From contig NZ_BCVC01000001.1 of the NCBI RefSeq assembly GCF_001591545.1, positions 992,001-1,056,000 on the forward strand: a DNA stretch of 64,000 bases, given 5' to 3'. Both the position numbers and the translations under genes were made by a program. Below, piece after piece: positions 54,698 to 63,366 of this stretch. Numbering within the stretch: the first letter of the stretch is position 1; each line of letters starts with the position of its first letter. The DNA is from Lederbergia lenta NBRC 16444 (GTDB taxonomy: Bacteria; Bacillota; Bacilli; Bacillales; Bacillaceae_C). The notes beneath the pieces were generated by a model, which was not told where the DNA came from, did no database searches, and worked only from the letters and a program-made list of their open reading frames with translations.

Positions 54698-54726
54698 TTG
54701 ACTTCTTATCAATTGATTTGTAAAGT
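54698..54726 (+). promoter_or_regulatory. Promoter-like repeat copy 2 upstream of the C45 gene
   Basis: TTGACT (54698-54703), 17 nt and TAAAGT (54721-54726), with the palindrome ATCAATTGAT in the spacer. It lies 59 nt before the start codon at 54785. Copy 1 differs at only a few spacer positions. The sequence between the two holds no gene. Confidence 0.5.
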
Positions 54727-54784
54727 GAATAAAAGAGAGAAAGAGATGAAACAAAATCTTACAATATAATTGAGGAGGTTATAT

Positions 54785-55834
54785 ATGAATCATTTTTATA
54801 GCGATATCATTCAGTTCAAAGGAAATCATTATGATTTTGGCTATATGCAAGGTGAATTGTTAAAGGAGTCTCCTATTCTGTCCAATCGTGAAAAGCAATT
54901 GACCTCAATGAGAAAACGTCATTTCAATATCAATGAAAAAGAAGCGATTCATCTATTCTCCAAATTTATTCCTAGTATGTTGGATGAGCTACATGGGTTA
55001 GCGGATGCGCTAAACTGGACAATGGAGGATGCCTTAAGAGACTTTGGAGGTTATTATGTTGAGTATGAGAAAAGTGGATGCTCTATTTTAACAGGTTCTG
55101 AATTTTTAATTAGAAATTATGATAGTCATCCTGGTTACTATGAAGGAAGGTATACGATCTATAACCCAACAGATACGGGCTATGCTGTTATAGGTCCTTC
55201 CATGCAAATTACTGGACGTACAGATGGAATGAATGAAAAAGGACTTGCAATGGGCTATAATTTTATTAACCGTGTTGGCTCAGAAAATGGATTTGTATGT
55301 AATATGATTGGCCGTATTATTTTAGAAACTTGTGCTAATGTAGATGAAGCTATCTCTTTATTAAAGGAAATTCCCCACCGAACGTCATTTAGTTATGTAT
55401 TGTTAGATCCGAATGGTGAAACATTTGTTGTAGAAGCTTCACCAAGAAAGGTAGAAGCTAGAAAATCGAATATTAGTACGAATCATTTTGAAGTGTTAAC
55501 AGAAGAAAATCGCTATCGTATGGATGACTCATTAAGGAGAGAGAAGGAATTAGAAGGAAAGCAAAGTGATGATCTAGATGCATATGAGGCATATCAAATA
55601 TTGAACGATAAAGAAAAAGATATATTTTCTAACAAATATGATGCTTCGGCCGGAACAATACACACATCTGCTTACATTCCGAGAGAAAGGAAGGCTTTGT
55701 TTGCAATTGGTGGCAATCGAATGCCAGTTATCTTTGATTTTAATCGCTATTTAGAAGGTGAAAAAATAAATATTAAGCAAGTCAAAGGCACGCTTAATTA
55801 TCATACACCATTTGTTAACATGGATTACGACTAA
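54785..55834 (+). CDS. C45-type (acyl-CoA:6-APA acyltransferase-like) Ntn hydrolase
   Basis: Encodes 349 residues. The likely nucleophile is the Cys in YEKSGCSIL (about residue 100), preceded by FGGYYVEY and followed by RNYDSHPGYYEGRY and GRTDGMNEKGLAMGYNF, the pattern of linear amide C-N hydrolases and isopenicillin N acyltransferase homologues. In ordinary bacteria these proteins cleave small amides such as N-acyl compounds; the substrate is unknown. ATG 54785 follows GAGGAGGT by 5-6 nt. No internal self-cleavage evidence beyond the Cys was assessed. Confidence 0.82.
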   Translation: MNHFYSDIIQFKGNHYDFGYMQGELLKESPILSNREKQLTSMRKRHFNINEKEAIHLFSKFIPSMLDELHGLADALNWTMEDALRDFGGYYVEYEKSGCSILTGSEFLIRNYDSHPGYYEGRYTIYNPTDTGYAVIGPSMQITGRTDGMNEKGLAMGYNFINRVGSENGFVCNMIGRIILETCANVDEAISLLKEIPHRTSFSYVLLDPNGETFVVEASPRKVEARKSNISTNHFEVLTEENRYRMDDSLRREKELEGKQSDDLDAYEAYQILNDKEKDIFSNKYDASAGTIHTSAYIPRERKALFAIGGNRMPVIFDFNRYLEGEKINIKQVKGTLNYHTPFVNMDYD

Positions 55835-55893
55835 TAGTCTGTACTTGTTATTGTACAATAAGTGATTAATGCACAATAATTTGTATGAATAAA

Positions 55894-55921
55894 TTGACGC
55901 TATTAGATATTTTTTTATACT
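55894..55921 (+). promoter_or_regulatory. Promoter of the tetR-MFS operon
   Basis: TTGACG (55894-55899), 16 nt and TATACT (55916-55921). The -10 is partly inside the palindrome described next. Confidence 0.65.
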
Positions 55922-55951
55922 AATGTTAGTTATGGCTAACTAACATTAGTA
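55918..55951. promoter_or_regulatory. 34-bp perfect palindrome, TetR operator
   Basis: TACTAATGTTAGTTA (55918-55932) and TAACTAACATTAGTA (55937-55951) are exact reverse complements separated by TGGC. The site overlaps the -10 and the start point of the promoter, 28 nt before the tetR ATG, as expected for autorepression. Confidence 0.85.
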
Positions 55952-55979
55952 AGATTGAAATATAATTGGAGGAAATGAG

Positions 55980-56555
55980 ATGCTAAATACTTCAGATAAA
56001 ATACTTCAGGCAGCATTAACATTAATGCAAGATAAAGGCTATCAATCGGTTTCAATAAAGGAAATAGCACATCATGCTGAAGTGAGTGAAATGACGGTGT
56101 TTCGATACTTTAAAACTAAAATGGGTGTTTTTGAATCAGCTGTAGAAAAATTTTCTTATATTCCATGCTTTGAAAAAATTTTTGCAGAGCAAATTATTTG
56201 GGACTTGGAAACGGACTTGACATTAATAGCAAAGTCTTACTTTGATTTGATGAATAAAAATAAATCCATTTTTTTAATTGCTATTCAAGAAAGAAGCGAT
56301 TTTCCAGAGTTAAATCAAGTAATCGCCAAGAATACGATGAAGCTTAAAAGTTTAATCATCTCTTATTTTACTTCTATGCAAGAGAGAAACCAAATGAAGG
56401 AAGTGAACGTAGAAGCACAGGCCATTATTTTTTTAACAACTTTATATGGCTATTTTTCATCCACCTCTTTATGGAAAGACCATTTCCTGCATGAGTGGGA
56501 GGAATCTTTTTTACTCAATACGATCGATTTGTTTTGTGAAGCATTAAAAAAATAA
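55980..56555 (+). CDS. TetR/AcrR family transcriptional repressor
   Basis: Encodes 191 residues. The N-terminal HTH (about 5-50, KILQAALTLMQDKGYQSVSI then AEVSEMTVFRYFKTK) is typical of TetR; the C-terminal ligand domain is divergent. It lies 26 nt before an MFS efflux gene and behind a 34-bp palindrome, so it most likely represses itself and the pump until a drug binds. GGAGG is 8 nt before the ATG. Confidence 0.92.
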   Translation: MLNTSDKILQAALTLMQDKGYQSVSIKEIAHHAEVSEMTVFRYFKTKMGVFESAVEKFSYIPCFEKIFAEQIIWDLETDLTLIAKSYFDLMNKNKSIFLIAIQERSDFPELNQVIAKNTMKLKSLIISYFTSMQERNQMKEVNVEAQAIIFLTTLYGYFSSTSLWKDHFLHEWEESFLLNTIDLFCEALKK

Positions 56556-56581
56556 GTTTAGTTGATAGGAGCTTAAAATAG

Positions 56582-58003
56582 ATGATATCTGAAAAACAGT
56601 CATTTAACCGAAACCTTATTATCGGAATCTTGTTATCGGCGTCTTTTGTTACCATTTTGAATCAAACGTTAATCATTATAGCCATTCCTCCTATAATGAG
56701 TGATTTTCAAATTAATCCAAGTCAGGCCCAGTGGCTGACAACGGCGTTTATGTTAACGAACGGAATATTAATACCGGTCACAGCATTTTTTATAGAAAGG
56801 TTTTCAAGCAAACATCTTTTAGTTGCTGCGTTAAGTATTTTTTCACTCGGAACGTTGGTAGGCGCAATCGCACCTAGTTTTTCTATGTTGCTTTTAGCGA
56901 GAATTGTTCAAGCTGTTGGGGCTGGGATCATGATGCCCTTAATGCAGACGGTTATGCTAACCCTTTTTCCACCTGAGAAAAGAGGATCTGCAATGGGACT
57001 GGTTGGCCTTGTCACGGGTTTTGCCCCTGCAATAGGTCCAACATTAGCAGGCTGGCTCATTATCCATTTCTCATGGAGATCTCTATTTTACACTGTGCTA
57101 CCCGTTTCTTTGATCGTTCTACTGTTAGCAATATTCCTCATGAAAAATGTAACCGAACAAAAGCAAATAAAAATAGACCTTATATCTATTGTTTTTTCCA
57201 CCTTTGGATGGGGAGGTTTACTTTACGGATTTAGTATCGCTGGTACAGCAGGATGGACGAGCGCGCAAGTTATTGGGACAATTAGCGTTGGGGCGGTAGC
57301 ATTATTCATCTTTATCCTAAGACAGTTGAAGCTAAAGCAGCCGATGTTGGAATTCCGTGTCTTTAACTCACCAATGTTTGCGGTCACAACAATATTGTCT
57401 GTCTTAGTATTTGCGACCATGGTAGGAACACAAACACTATTACCCATTTACGCACAGGATATAGCAAGCTTTACCGCTCTTGAATCGGGCTTAATGTTGC
57501 TTCCAGGGGCACTAATCATGGGCTTTATGTCTCCGGTAACTGGGAGGGTATTTGATAGGTTTGGTGGGAAGTGGCTTTCTGTAAGTGGTTTTTCCATAAT
57601 TACGGTGTCGTTGATTTTGTATGCAAACTTGTCACTCGATACATCTATCGTATGGATTGCGACAATATTTTTCATAATGATGATTGGTATCTCGATGATG
57701 ATGATGCCGTTAATGACAGCTGGCATTAATGCCTTGCCGCGCCATCTTATTCCTCATGGTACTGCAATGAGCAATACAATCCGGATGGTTGGCGGATCAA
57801 TTGGAACTGCAATCCTAGTTTCTGTTATGAGTAATGCATCCTTAAACACATCACTTCAACAACCTAAACAAGCAGCAATGGTTGGGATTCAAGATGCATT
57901 TATGATTGCATCTATAGTAGGGATTTTAGGTATTTTATTGTCGTTCCGTGTAAAAAAGCAAGAAACGATAAATAGAGAAAAAGGGAAAATACTAAATGAA
58001 TAA
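56582..58003 (+). CDS. MFS multidrug efflux transporter, DHA2 family
   Basis: Encodes 473 residues with about 14 membrane helices. Features: NQTLIIIAIPPIMSDFQINP in helix 1, QWLTTAFMLTNGILIPVTAF, RIVQAVGAGIMMPLMQTVML and the antiporter motif C GFAPAIGPTLAGWL. It is related to LmrB/YhcA-type pumps that export lincosamides and other drugs. It forms an operon with the tetR gene. Confidence 0.9.
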   Translation: MISEKQSFNRNLIIGILLSASFVTILNQTLIIIAIPPIMSDFQINPSQAQWLTTAFMLTNGILIPVTAFFIERFSSKHLLVAALSIFSLGTLVGAIAPSFSMLLLARIVQAVGAGIMMPLMQTVMLTLFPPEKRGSAMGLVGLVTGFAPAIGPTLAGWLIIHFSWRSLFYTVLPVSLIVLLLAIFLMKNVTEQKQIKIDLISIVFSTFGWGGLLYGFSIAGTAGWTSAQVIGTISVGAVALFIFILRQLKLKQPMLEFRVFNSPMFAVTTILSVLVFATMVGTQTLLPIYAQDIASFTALESGLMLLPGALIMGFMSPVTGRVFDRFGGKWLSVSGFSIITVSLILYANLSLDTSIVWIATIFFIMMIGISMMMMPLMTAGINALPRHLIPHGTAMSNTIRMVGGSIGTAILVSVMSNASLNTSLQQPKQAAMVGIQDAFMIASIVGILGILLSFRVKKQETINREKGKILNE

Positions 58004-58072
58004 GAGTGGTCTGTTAGTTGATATTGTTTTAATAAGCAGTATTACTTACTGTAGATAATTTACTATCAATCG

Positions 58073-58113
58073 AAGTTTTTGGATATAGCAATGTCTAATT
58101 CCAAAAACTTTTT
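58073..58113 (+). terminator. Terminator of the tetR-MFS operon
   Basis: AAGTTTTTGGA (58073-58083) and TCCAAAAACTT (58100-58110) form a perfect 11-bp stem, followed by TTTATT. Confidence 0.75.
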
Positions 58114-58399
58114 ATTATAAGATGCCATAAGAAGGCTGTCGCAAAGTTTAACTACATTTATATTACAATTATGGAGAATTTTCTTAGTTTATTGAGGGTA
58201 CTGAAAACCAGTACCGAACGCATTAGCCACCTTAAAAAAAGGTTTATACATTTTAGAAACTAGGAATGAATTCCTCCTTTTTGCTCCTATCATTTAATCG
58301 TATAATGAAGTACTAGTCCGCATACCTAAGAAAACATTCTTTTTTTCCTTATGAAGGAATATGATATGATAAAAGCTAATCTAAACTTAGGGTGAGTGT
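58114..58399. other. Intergenic region at the right junction of the inserted block
   Basis: No gene is visible. AAGGCTGTCGCAAAG at 58131-58145 resembles sequences seen at ends of some insertion elements, but no partner end or transposase fragment was found. AGGAATGAATTCCT near 58262-58275 is a small palindrome followed by CCTTTTT. Confidence 0.3.
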
Positions 58400-59179
58400 A
58401 TGGAAATCGTTTTAATCTTAGTAATGATTGGGTTTATTACTTTAGGTTCCTATATGTTGCGTGAAGCATTCTCCAATCGAATAATAGCAGAAAAATTATC
58501 TTTCGATGGATTTCCTAAAAGTCTTGGAGAATTCACATTTTTATTCATATCAGATATCCATCGACGCACAATTAATGAAGAGATAATTCATGGAGTAAAG
58601 GATAAAGCAGAAATCGTTATAATTGGTGGAGACTTAACTGAAAAAGGGGTACCATTTGCACGTGTGAAAAATAACTTGATCCAACTGAAGCAAATCGGGC
58701 CTGTTTATTTCGTGTGGGGAAATAACGATTATAAGGTTAACACGGACCGGCTTCTTTCACTTTTACGAGAATGTGGAATAATTATTCTTAATAATGAAAC
58801 TTTATCAATACGAAAAAAAGATAAAGAGTTCGTGATTATAGGGATAGATGATCTTATGAATAGTAGGGAACCGATAGAGAATATTCTGGATGGCAGGAAA
58901 AAAGATGATTTCCGCATGTTAATTAGCCATAATCCAGATATTATTCATGTTCTCGAAAAGGAACATAATATTTCACTTGTTTTAAGTGGACATACACATG
59001 GAGGTCAAATTCGGATTTTTGGCTTTGGTCCATACAGTCATGGGGGAATCAGAAATATAAATGGCACGACATTATTTATTAGTAACGGTTATGGAACAAG
59101 GCATCTCCCCCTTAGACTTGGGGCAAAATCCGAAACACATCTTATTACAATCGGATATGGCGATACGAAGAATATATGA
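58400..59179 (+). CDS. ypbG: Metallophosphoesterase YpbG
   Basis: Encodes 259 residues, the same as B. subtilis YpbG. One N-terminal membrane helix (about 2-18) precedes a calcineurin-like phosphoesterase with all metal motifs: FISDIHRR, IIGGDLTEKG, WGNNDYK, LISHNPD and LSGHTHGGQ. The substrate is unknown. The ATG follows TTAGGGTGAG. It marks the return of synteny with the ypb region. Confidence 0.9.
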   Translation: MEIVLILVMIGFITLGSYMLREAFSNRIIAEKLSFDGFPKSLGEFTFLFISDIHRRTINEEIIHGVKDKAEIVIIGGDLTEKGVPFARVKNNLIQLKQIGPVYFVWGNNDYKVNTDRLLSLLRECGIIILNNETLSIRKKDKEFVIIGIDDLMNSREPIENILDGRKKDDFRMLISHNPDIIHVLEKEHNISLVLSGHTHGGQIRIFGFGPYSHGGIRNINGTTLFISNGYGTRHLPLRLGAKSETHLITIGYGDTKNI

Positions 59180-59254
59180 TCAAACTCAATTCATGAACCA
59201 TCCTCTTTGCGCTTCATAATATATAGATAAGAGCAGCATTCAGGGGGCGTTTTC

Positions 59255-59827
59255 ATGAAGCTTGAGCGAATTTCACCGAATCAGATTAGATACTCCATTA
59301 CATTTGAAGAGTTGAAAGTGAGAGGGTTTATTCAAGAAGATATAATGAAAGAATCGTTTATTTGGGATGAACTGTTTGATGAAATGCTTGTTGAAGCAAG
59401 CAAGATTTTTGAGCTGGAGGAATGCGAAGCAGTAGCAATTGAAATTTTTTCGCTTACATCGAAAGAACTTGTTTTAATTTTGACTTTGGATGATGAGGAA
59501 CAAATAGTACCTAGAATAGAGAAAGTGTTGGAGGAAGACATTACTGAAAAAGAGAATTTCGTTTTTAGTTTTCATGATATCGAGCATTGTATCTCCTTAG
59601 CTAAAGCTATTAATCAGCTACAGCCTGAACTATTAGAGAGCTCATTATATGCAATGGAAGATATTTATTACTTAGTAATCAAAATCGAAACGATAAAGTA
59701 TATAGGGATTGAAACTTTATGCCAAGAATTCGGCTGTAGCTCGTTGCTTTCATCTATTGTCTTAAATGAATATGGAAAGTTAATTAGTCAAAAACAAGCC
59801 ATTGCAACACTCTGTAAGTATTTTTAA
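59255..59827 (+). CDS. mecB: MecA-family adaptor protein YpbH/MecB
   Basis: Encodes 190 residues. The start MKLERISPNQIRYSITFEEL then KVRGF matches the MecA/YpbH substrate-binding domain, and the C-terminal half (about 95-190, FSFHDIEHCISLAKAINQLQ then ESSLYAMEDIYYLVIKI) matches the ClpC-binding domain. MecA adaptors deliver proteins to ClpCP; YpbH also affects competence and sporulation. AGGGGGC precedes the ATG. It lies next to ypbG as in B. subtilis. Divergence is high but the two-domain layout is clear. Confidence 0.85.
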   Translation: MKLERISPNQIRYSITFEELKVRGFIQEDIMKESFIWDELFDEMLVEASKIFELEECEAVAIEIFSLTSKELVLILTLDDEEQIVPRIEKVLEEDITEKENFVFSFHDIEHCISLAKAINQLQPELLESSLYAMEDIYYLVIKIETIKYIGIETLCQEFGCSSLLSSIVLNEYGKLISQKQAIATLCKYF

Positions 59828-60015
59828 TTCAATTTAATTGCACTACATTTTAAAATCTCCTATCATGTATAGATAGGAGATTTTTTACACTATTATCCGA
59901 ATCACTTTTCAATGAAAATAAATGTAGCCTTGAAATATCAAGTTCGTACTAGCAAAGATAGCCTGTACAGTACTTGGGTGAAAGCTTGTGATCGGTAAGA
60001 CAGGAGAGTACAGCT

Positions 60016-60984
60016 TTGCAAATTGAAGATTGCATTATCGTCGGTGGAGGGCCGTGTGGTCTTGCAGCAGCCATTGCATTAAAAGAAATTGGGAAAAATC
60101 CACTTATCATTGAAAAAGGGAATATTGTAAATGCTATTTACAATTATCCAACCCATCAGACTTTCTTTAGTTCAAGTGAAAAGCTTTCGATAGGTGATGT
60201 CCCTTTCATTACTGTGGAGAGGAAACCATTCAGAAATCAAGCTTTAACTTATTATCGTGAAGTAGCGAGAAGTCAGGAATTACGAATTAACCGCTTTGAA
60301 ACGGTAGAAAATATTCAACAACGAGAAAATGGCATTTTTGAGATAAAAACAAATAAAGGTCATTATCAATCAAAATATGTTATTATCGCAACCGGTTATT
60401 ATGATCAACCGAATTATATGGGGATTTCTGGAGAGGAACTTGACAAGGTTTATCACTACTTTAAAGAAGGTCATCCTTATTTTGATACAGAAGTTGCAGT
60501 GATCGGCGGGAAAAACTCTGCGGTCGATGCTGCTTTAGAACTGCATAAAGCTGGAGCGCATGTAACATGTTTATATCGAGGAAGTGATTATTCACCAAGT
60601 GTTAAACCATGGATTATTCCTGAATTTATTGCGCTTGTAAAGAGCGGCGAAATAAAAATGGAATTTAATACTTGTGTGACTGAAATTACCAATAAAACGA
60701 TCAAATATGAGGTTGATAATGTAGTAAAAGAAATCCCTAATGATTTTGTGTTCGCGATGACAGGTTATCATCCGGATCACTCATTTTTGCGAGATATTGG
60801 CGTAGAAATTGAAACTGAAACTGGCAAACCAATTTTTGATTCAAATACGATGGAAACAAATGTATCTCATCTATATATCGCAGGTGTGATAGCGGCGGGA
60901 AATGACGCAAATGAAATATTTATTGAAAACGGACGCTTTCATGGCGGCCAAATTGCACAGGCTATCCAGATGAAAGAAACATAA
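60016..60984 (+). CDS. bdr: Bacilliredoxin reductase Bdr (YpdA)
   Basis: Encodes 322 residues (B. subtilis YpdA 324). An FAD-binding glycine motif IIVGGGPCGLAAAIAL at the N-terminus holds C14, the cysteine conserved in YpdA. A second nucleotide-binding motif (VAVIGGKNSAVDAALEL, about 160) binds NADPH. It reduces bacillithiol disulfide or bacilliredoxin. The start codon is TTG, 8 nt after CAGGAGA. A strong terminator follows. Confidence 0.93.
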   Translation: MQIEDCIIVGGGPCGLAAAIALKEIGKNPLIIEKGNIVNAIYNYPTHQTFFSSSEKLSIGDVPFITVERKPFRNQALTYYREVARSQELRINRFETVENIQQRENGIFEIKTNKGHYQSKYVIIATGYYDQPNYMGISGEELDKVYHYFKEGHPYFDTEVAVIGGKNSAVDAALELHKAGAHVTCLYRGSDYSPSVKPWIIPEFIALVKSGEIKMEFNTCVTEITNKTIKYEVDNVVKEIPNDFVFAMTGYHPDHSFLRDIGVEIETETGKPIFDSNTMETNVSHLYIAGVIAAGNDANEIFIENGRFHGGQIAQAIQMKET

Positions 60985-61025
60985 AAAAAGTCCTAATTGA
61001 ATGCTAGGGTTACAGATTGAAGACA

Positions 61026-61063
61026 AAAGGTAGTTGGAATGAATTGTTCCAACTGCCTTTTAA
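61026..61063. terminator. Bidirectional terminator after bdr
   Basis: AAAGGTAGTTGGAA and TTCCAACTGCCTTT form a 14-bp stem with one G-U pair around TGAATTG. It lies between bdr and the convergent ansA. Confidence 0.75.
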
Positions 61064-61365
61064 AGTTTTCTTTGATTTTTTTTCATATACACGACTAAAA
61101 GCAAAAGAGAGAATATTTAAGAAAATACGAATATTTTTTTAAGAATTCTATGATTTACAGATCTATCAGGTAGAAGGTTTTTAAACTACACACTTCTAAA
61201 ATAATCTTATTTTCATTATAAAAAGGAATGCGTAATTAGAAAAGTGGAATTTCATATTTTATTGGTGAATCGTCCGCTTGCCTCGCAGTAAGCTTCGAAA
61301 AACCTACTTTCTAAAAAGAATTTGATTCTGTGCTCCTAGTTAATTGGCTATATTTTTGTTTATGT
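61064..61365. other. Intergenic region between bdr and ansA
   Basis: About 300 nt between convergent genes. No frame, hairpin or repeat of note was seen beyond the terminator at its left edge. Confidence 0.3.
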
Positions 61366-62346
61366 TTACTTGGTTTTGTTATCAAAAAAGCGATAAAGTT
61401 GATTAGGGTTATTTGTTTGTGTAAGTGTAACAAGTAATTTTAGCCTTGCTTTTTGACCATTTAACCCATTGGAAAAGATGACTCCGAGATCTTTCAGTTC
61501 CTTTCCCCCACCGGAATAACTATAAATATCTTGGGCAATACCATTAAAGCATCTTGAAACAAGAACAATTGGTATATTTGATTGCAATAAATTTTTTATT
61601 CCTTGCAGTGTTGCTGGAGGAAGGTTACCTTGGCCAAGCGCTTCTATTACCACACCGTCATAATTTAAATCTTGTATCGCTTGGAAGAGTTCAGAATCCA
61701 TACCTGCGAATGCTTTTATTAATGCAACACGTTTACTTACCTCTGTCAGATCATAATTTTCCCGATAGGTTGGTTGGTAATGAAAAATAACTTTTCCTTT
61801 AGTGACAATTCCAATTGGACCAAATTGTGGGCTTTGAAAAGTAGCGACATTGCTGGAATGTGTTTTTGTTACATTCATTGCCGTGTGGATTTCATCGTTT
61901 AGAACAACGAGTACTCCTTTGTTTTTGGCGTCATCCGAAGATGCGACACGAACAGAAGAGATAAAATTATACAACCCGTCGGATCCAATTTCATTGCTCG
62001 ACCGCATAGCTCCAGTCATAACGATAGGGATATTTAAGTTAACAGTAAGGTCAAGAAAATAAGCGGTTTCTTCCAATGTATCTGTCCCATGTGTGATAAC
62101 AATACCGTCCACTTGCTGATCTTTCGTTTCTTTCTCGATTAATCTTTTTAAAATATTCATTTCATTAGGTGTAATATGGGGAGAGGGCATATTAAACGGC
62201 TGTTTTATTATAAAATCTGCAAGTCCATCTATTTTACTTGTTAATCCAATTAGTGGATTATTTTCACTAGGAGCTACTGCACCTGTTTGTTCATCCTCTA
62301 GCATTGCGATTGTTCCACCTGTATGAATGATAAGAATGCGCTTCAT
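61366..62346 (-). CDS. ansA: L-asparaginase, type I (cytoplasmic)
   Basis: Encodes 326 residues. The two catalytic signatures are HTGGTIAM (nucleophile T12) and VITHGTDTLEET, with MTGAMRSSNEIGSDG. It hydrolyses asparagine to aspartate and ammonia. No signal peptide is present, so it acts in the cytoplasm. AAGGTG lies 7 nt before the ATG on the minus strand. It sits between bdr and prsW and points against both. Confidence 0.93.
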   Translation of the reverse strand: MKRILIIHTGGTIAMLEDEQTGAVAPSENNPLIGLTSKIDGLADFIIKQPFNMPSPHITPNEMNILKRLIEKETKDQQVDGIVITHGTDTLEETAYFLDLTVNLNIPIVMTGAMRSSNEIGSDGLYNFISSVRVASSDDAKNKGVLVVLNDEIHTAMNVTKTHSSNVATFQSPQFGPIGIVTKGKVIFHYQPTYRENYDLTEVSKRVALIKAFAGMDSELFQAIQDLNYDGVVIEALGQGNLPPATLQGIKNLLQSNIPIVLVSRCFNGIAQDIYSYSGGGKELKDLGVIFSNGLNGQKARLKLLVTLTQTNNPNQLYRFFDNKTK

Positions 62347-62450
62347 TTGTCAACACCTTGCTTTCATAATTACTTGCTTTTAAAAAGTGCATGTTCAATT
62401 ACTCTCTTCCATGATACGATGAAGGAAACAGAAAGAAAAGAGGGCTGTTT

Positions 62451-63140
62451 ATGCTGTTTATTTTATCAGCTGGTATTGCCCCAGGACTTGCTTTGCTCAG
62501 TTACTTTTATTTAAAAGATCAATACGATCAAGAGCCAGTCTTGATGGTATTTAAAGTCTTTTTATTTGGAGTATTCATCACTTTTCCGATTATGTTCATC
62601 CAATATGTAATAGATGCAGAAGGCCTGATAACAAATAATATTCTTCATTCCTATGTATCCGCCTCATTATTAGAAGAGTTTTTTAAATGGTTCATGTTAT
62701 TTTTTGCTGTATATCAACACGCAGATTTTGATGAGCCATATGATGGAATTGTGTATGGAGTAAGTATCTCCTTAGGATTTGCTACTGTCGAGAATATACT
62801 CTTTTTAGTCGCAAATGGGGTTGGTTTTGCATTTGGTAGGGCATTGTTTCCTGTATCAAGTCATGCCTTGTTTGGGGTGTTAATGGGTTATTATCTTGGT
62901 AAAGCTAAATTTAATATTGGTGGTAAAAAACATCGTTGGATCTTGATATCTTTTTTTGTCCCATTTTTATTACATGGTTTATATGATTATATCCTTTTAA
63001 CACAAGAAAAATGGCTTTATTACTTACTTCCATTTATGTTCTTTCTTTGGTGGTTCGGAATAAGGAAAGTTAAGCACGCCCATATACTAACAAAAAAACA
63101 TTATATGCAGAAATTTAACGAAAAAAGTACACCATTCTGA
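62451..63140 (+). CDS. prsW: Intramembrane protease PrsW
   Basis: Encodes 229 residues (B. subtilis PrsW 218) with about seven membrane helices. The active-site glutamates are E75 and E76 in LLEEFFKW; SHALFGVLMGYYLG and LLHGLYDYIL hold the conserved His residues. PrsW makes the first cut in anti-sigma-W factor RsiW during envelope stress. This links to the sigma-W-like promoter before pspA in the same window. Confidence 0.93.
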   Translation: MLFILSAGIAPGLALLSYFYLKDQYDQEPVLMVFKVFLFGVFITFPIMFIQYVIDAEGLITNNILHSYVSASLLEEFFKWFMLFFAVYQHADFDEPYDGIVYGVSISLGFATVENILFLVANGVGFAFGRALFPVSSHALFGVLMGYYLGKAKFNIGGKKHRWILISFFVPFLLHGLYDYILLTQEKWLYYLLPFMFFLWWFGIRKVKHAHILTKKHYMQKFNEKSTPF

Positions 63141-63166
63141 ATGATAGAGTGGTGTATTTTTTTCGT
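63128..63166 (+). terminator. Terminator of prsW
   Basis: TACACCATTCT and AGAGTGGTGTA form an 11-bp stem (one G-U) around GAATGAT, followed by seven T. It overlaps the prsW stop codon. Confidence 0.85.
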
Positions 63167-63366
63167 TAAATTGTACATATGATCGAATATTTATTTTAAC
63201 TCGCAAGTGGCTAAGTGTATCGGCGTTTTCATATTCCGTGTGCGTAGTATGTTCGTCGCAAAACTACAATTTTCATTTTTCTACTAATTTTTTAAGTAAG
63301 TGAATAAAAAAACTTGTTAATTCAGACACTATCTTCATGAAATCTTATGTTGGAGGGTTTGATAAA

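Noticed and set aside
58131-58146. GGCTGTCGCAAAG, reminiscent of an insertion-sequence end.
   Set aside because: No second end, target duplication or transposase fragment could be found nearby.
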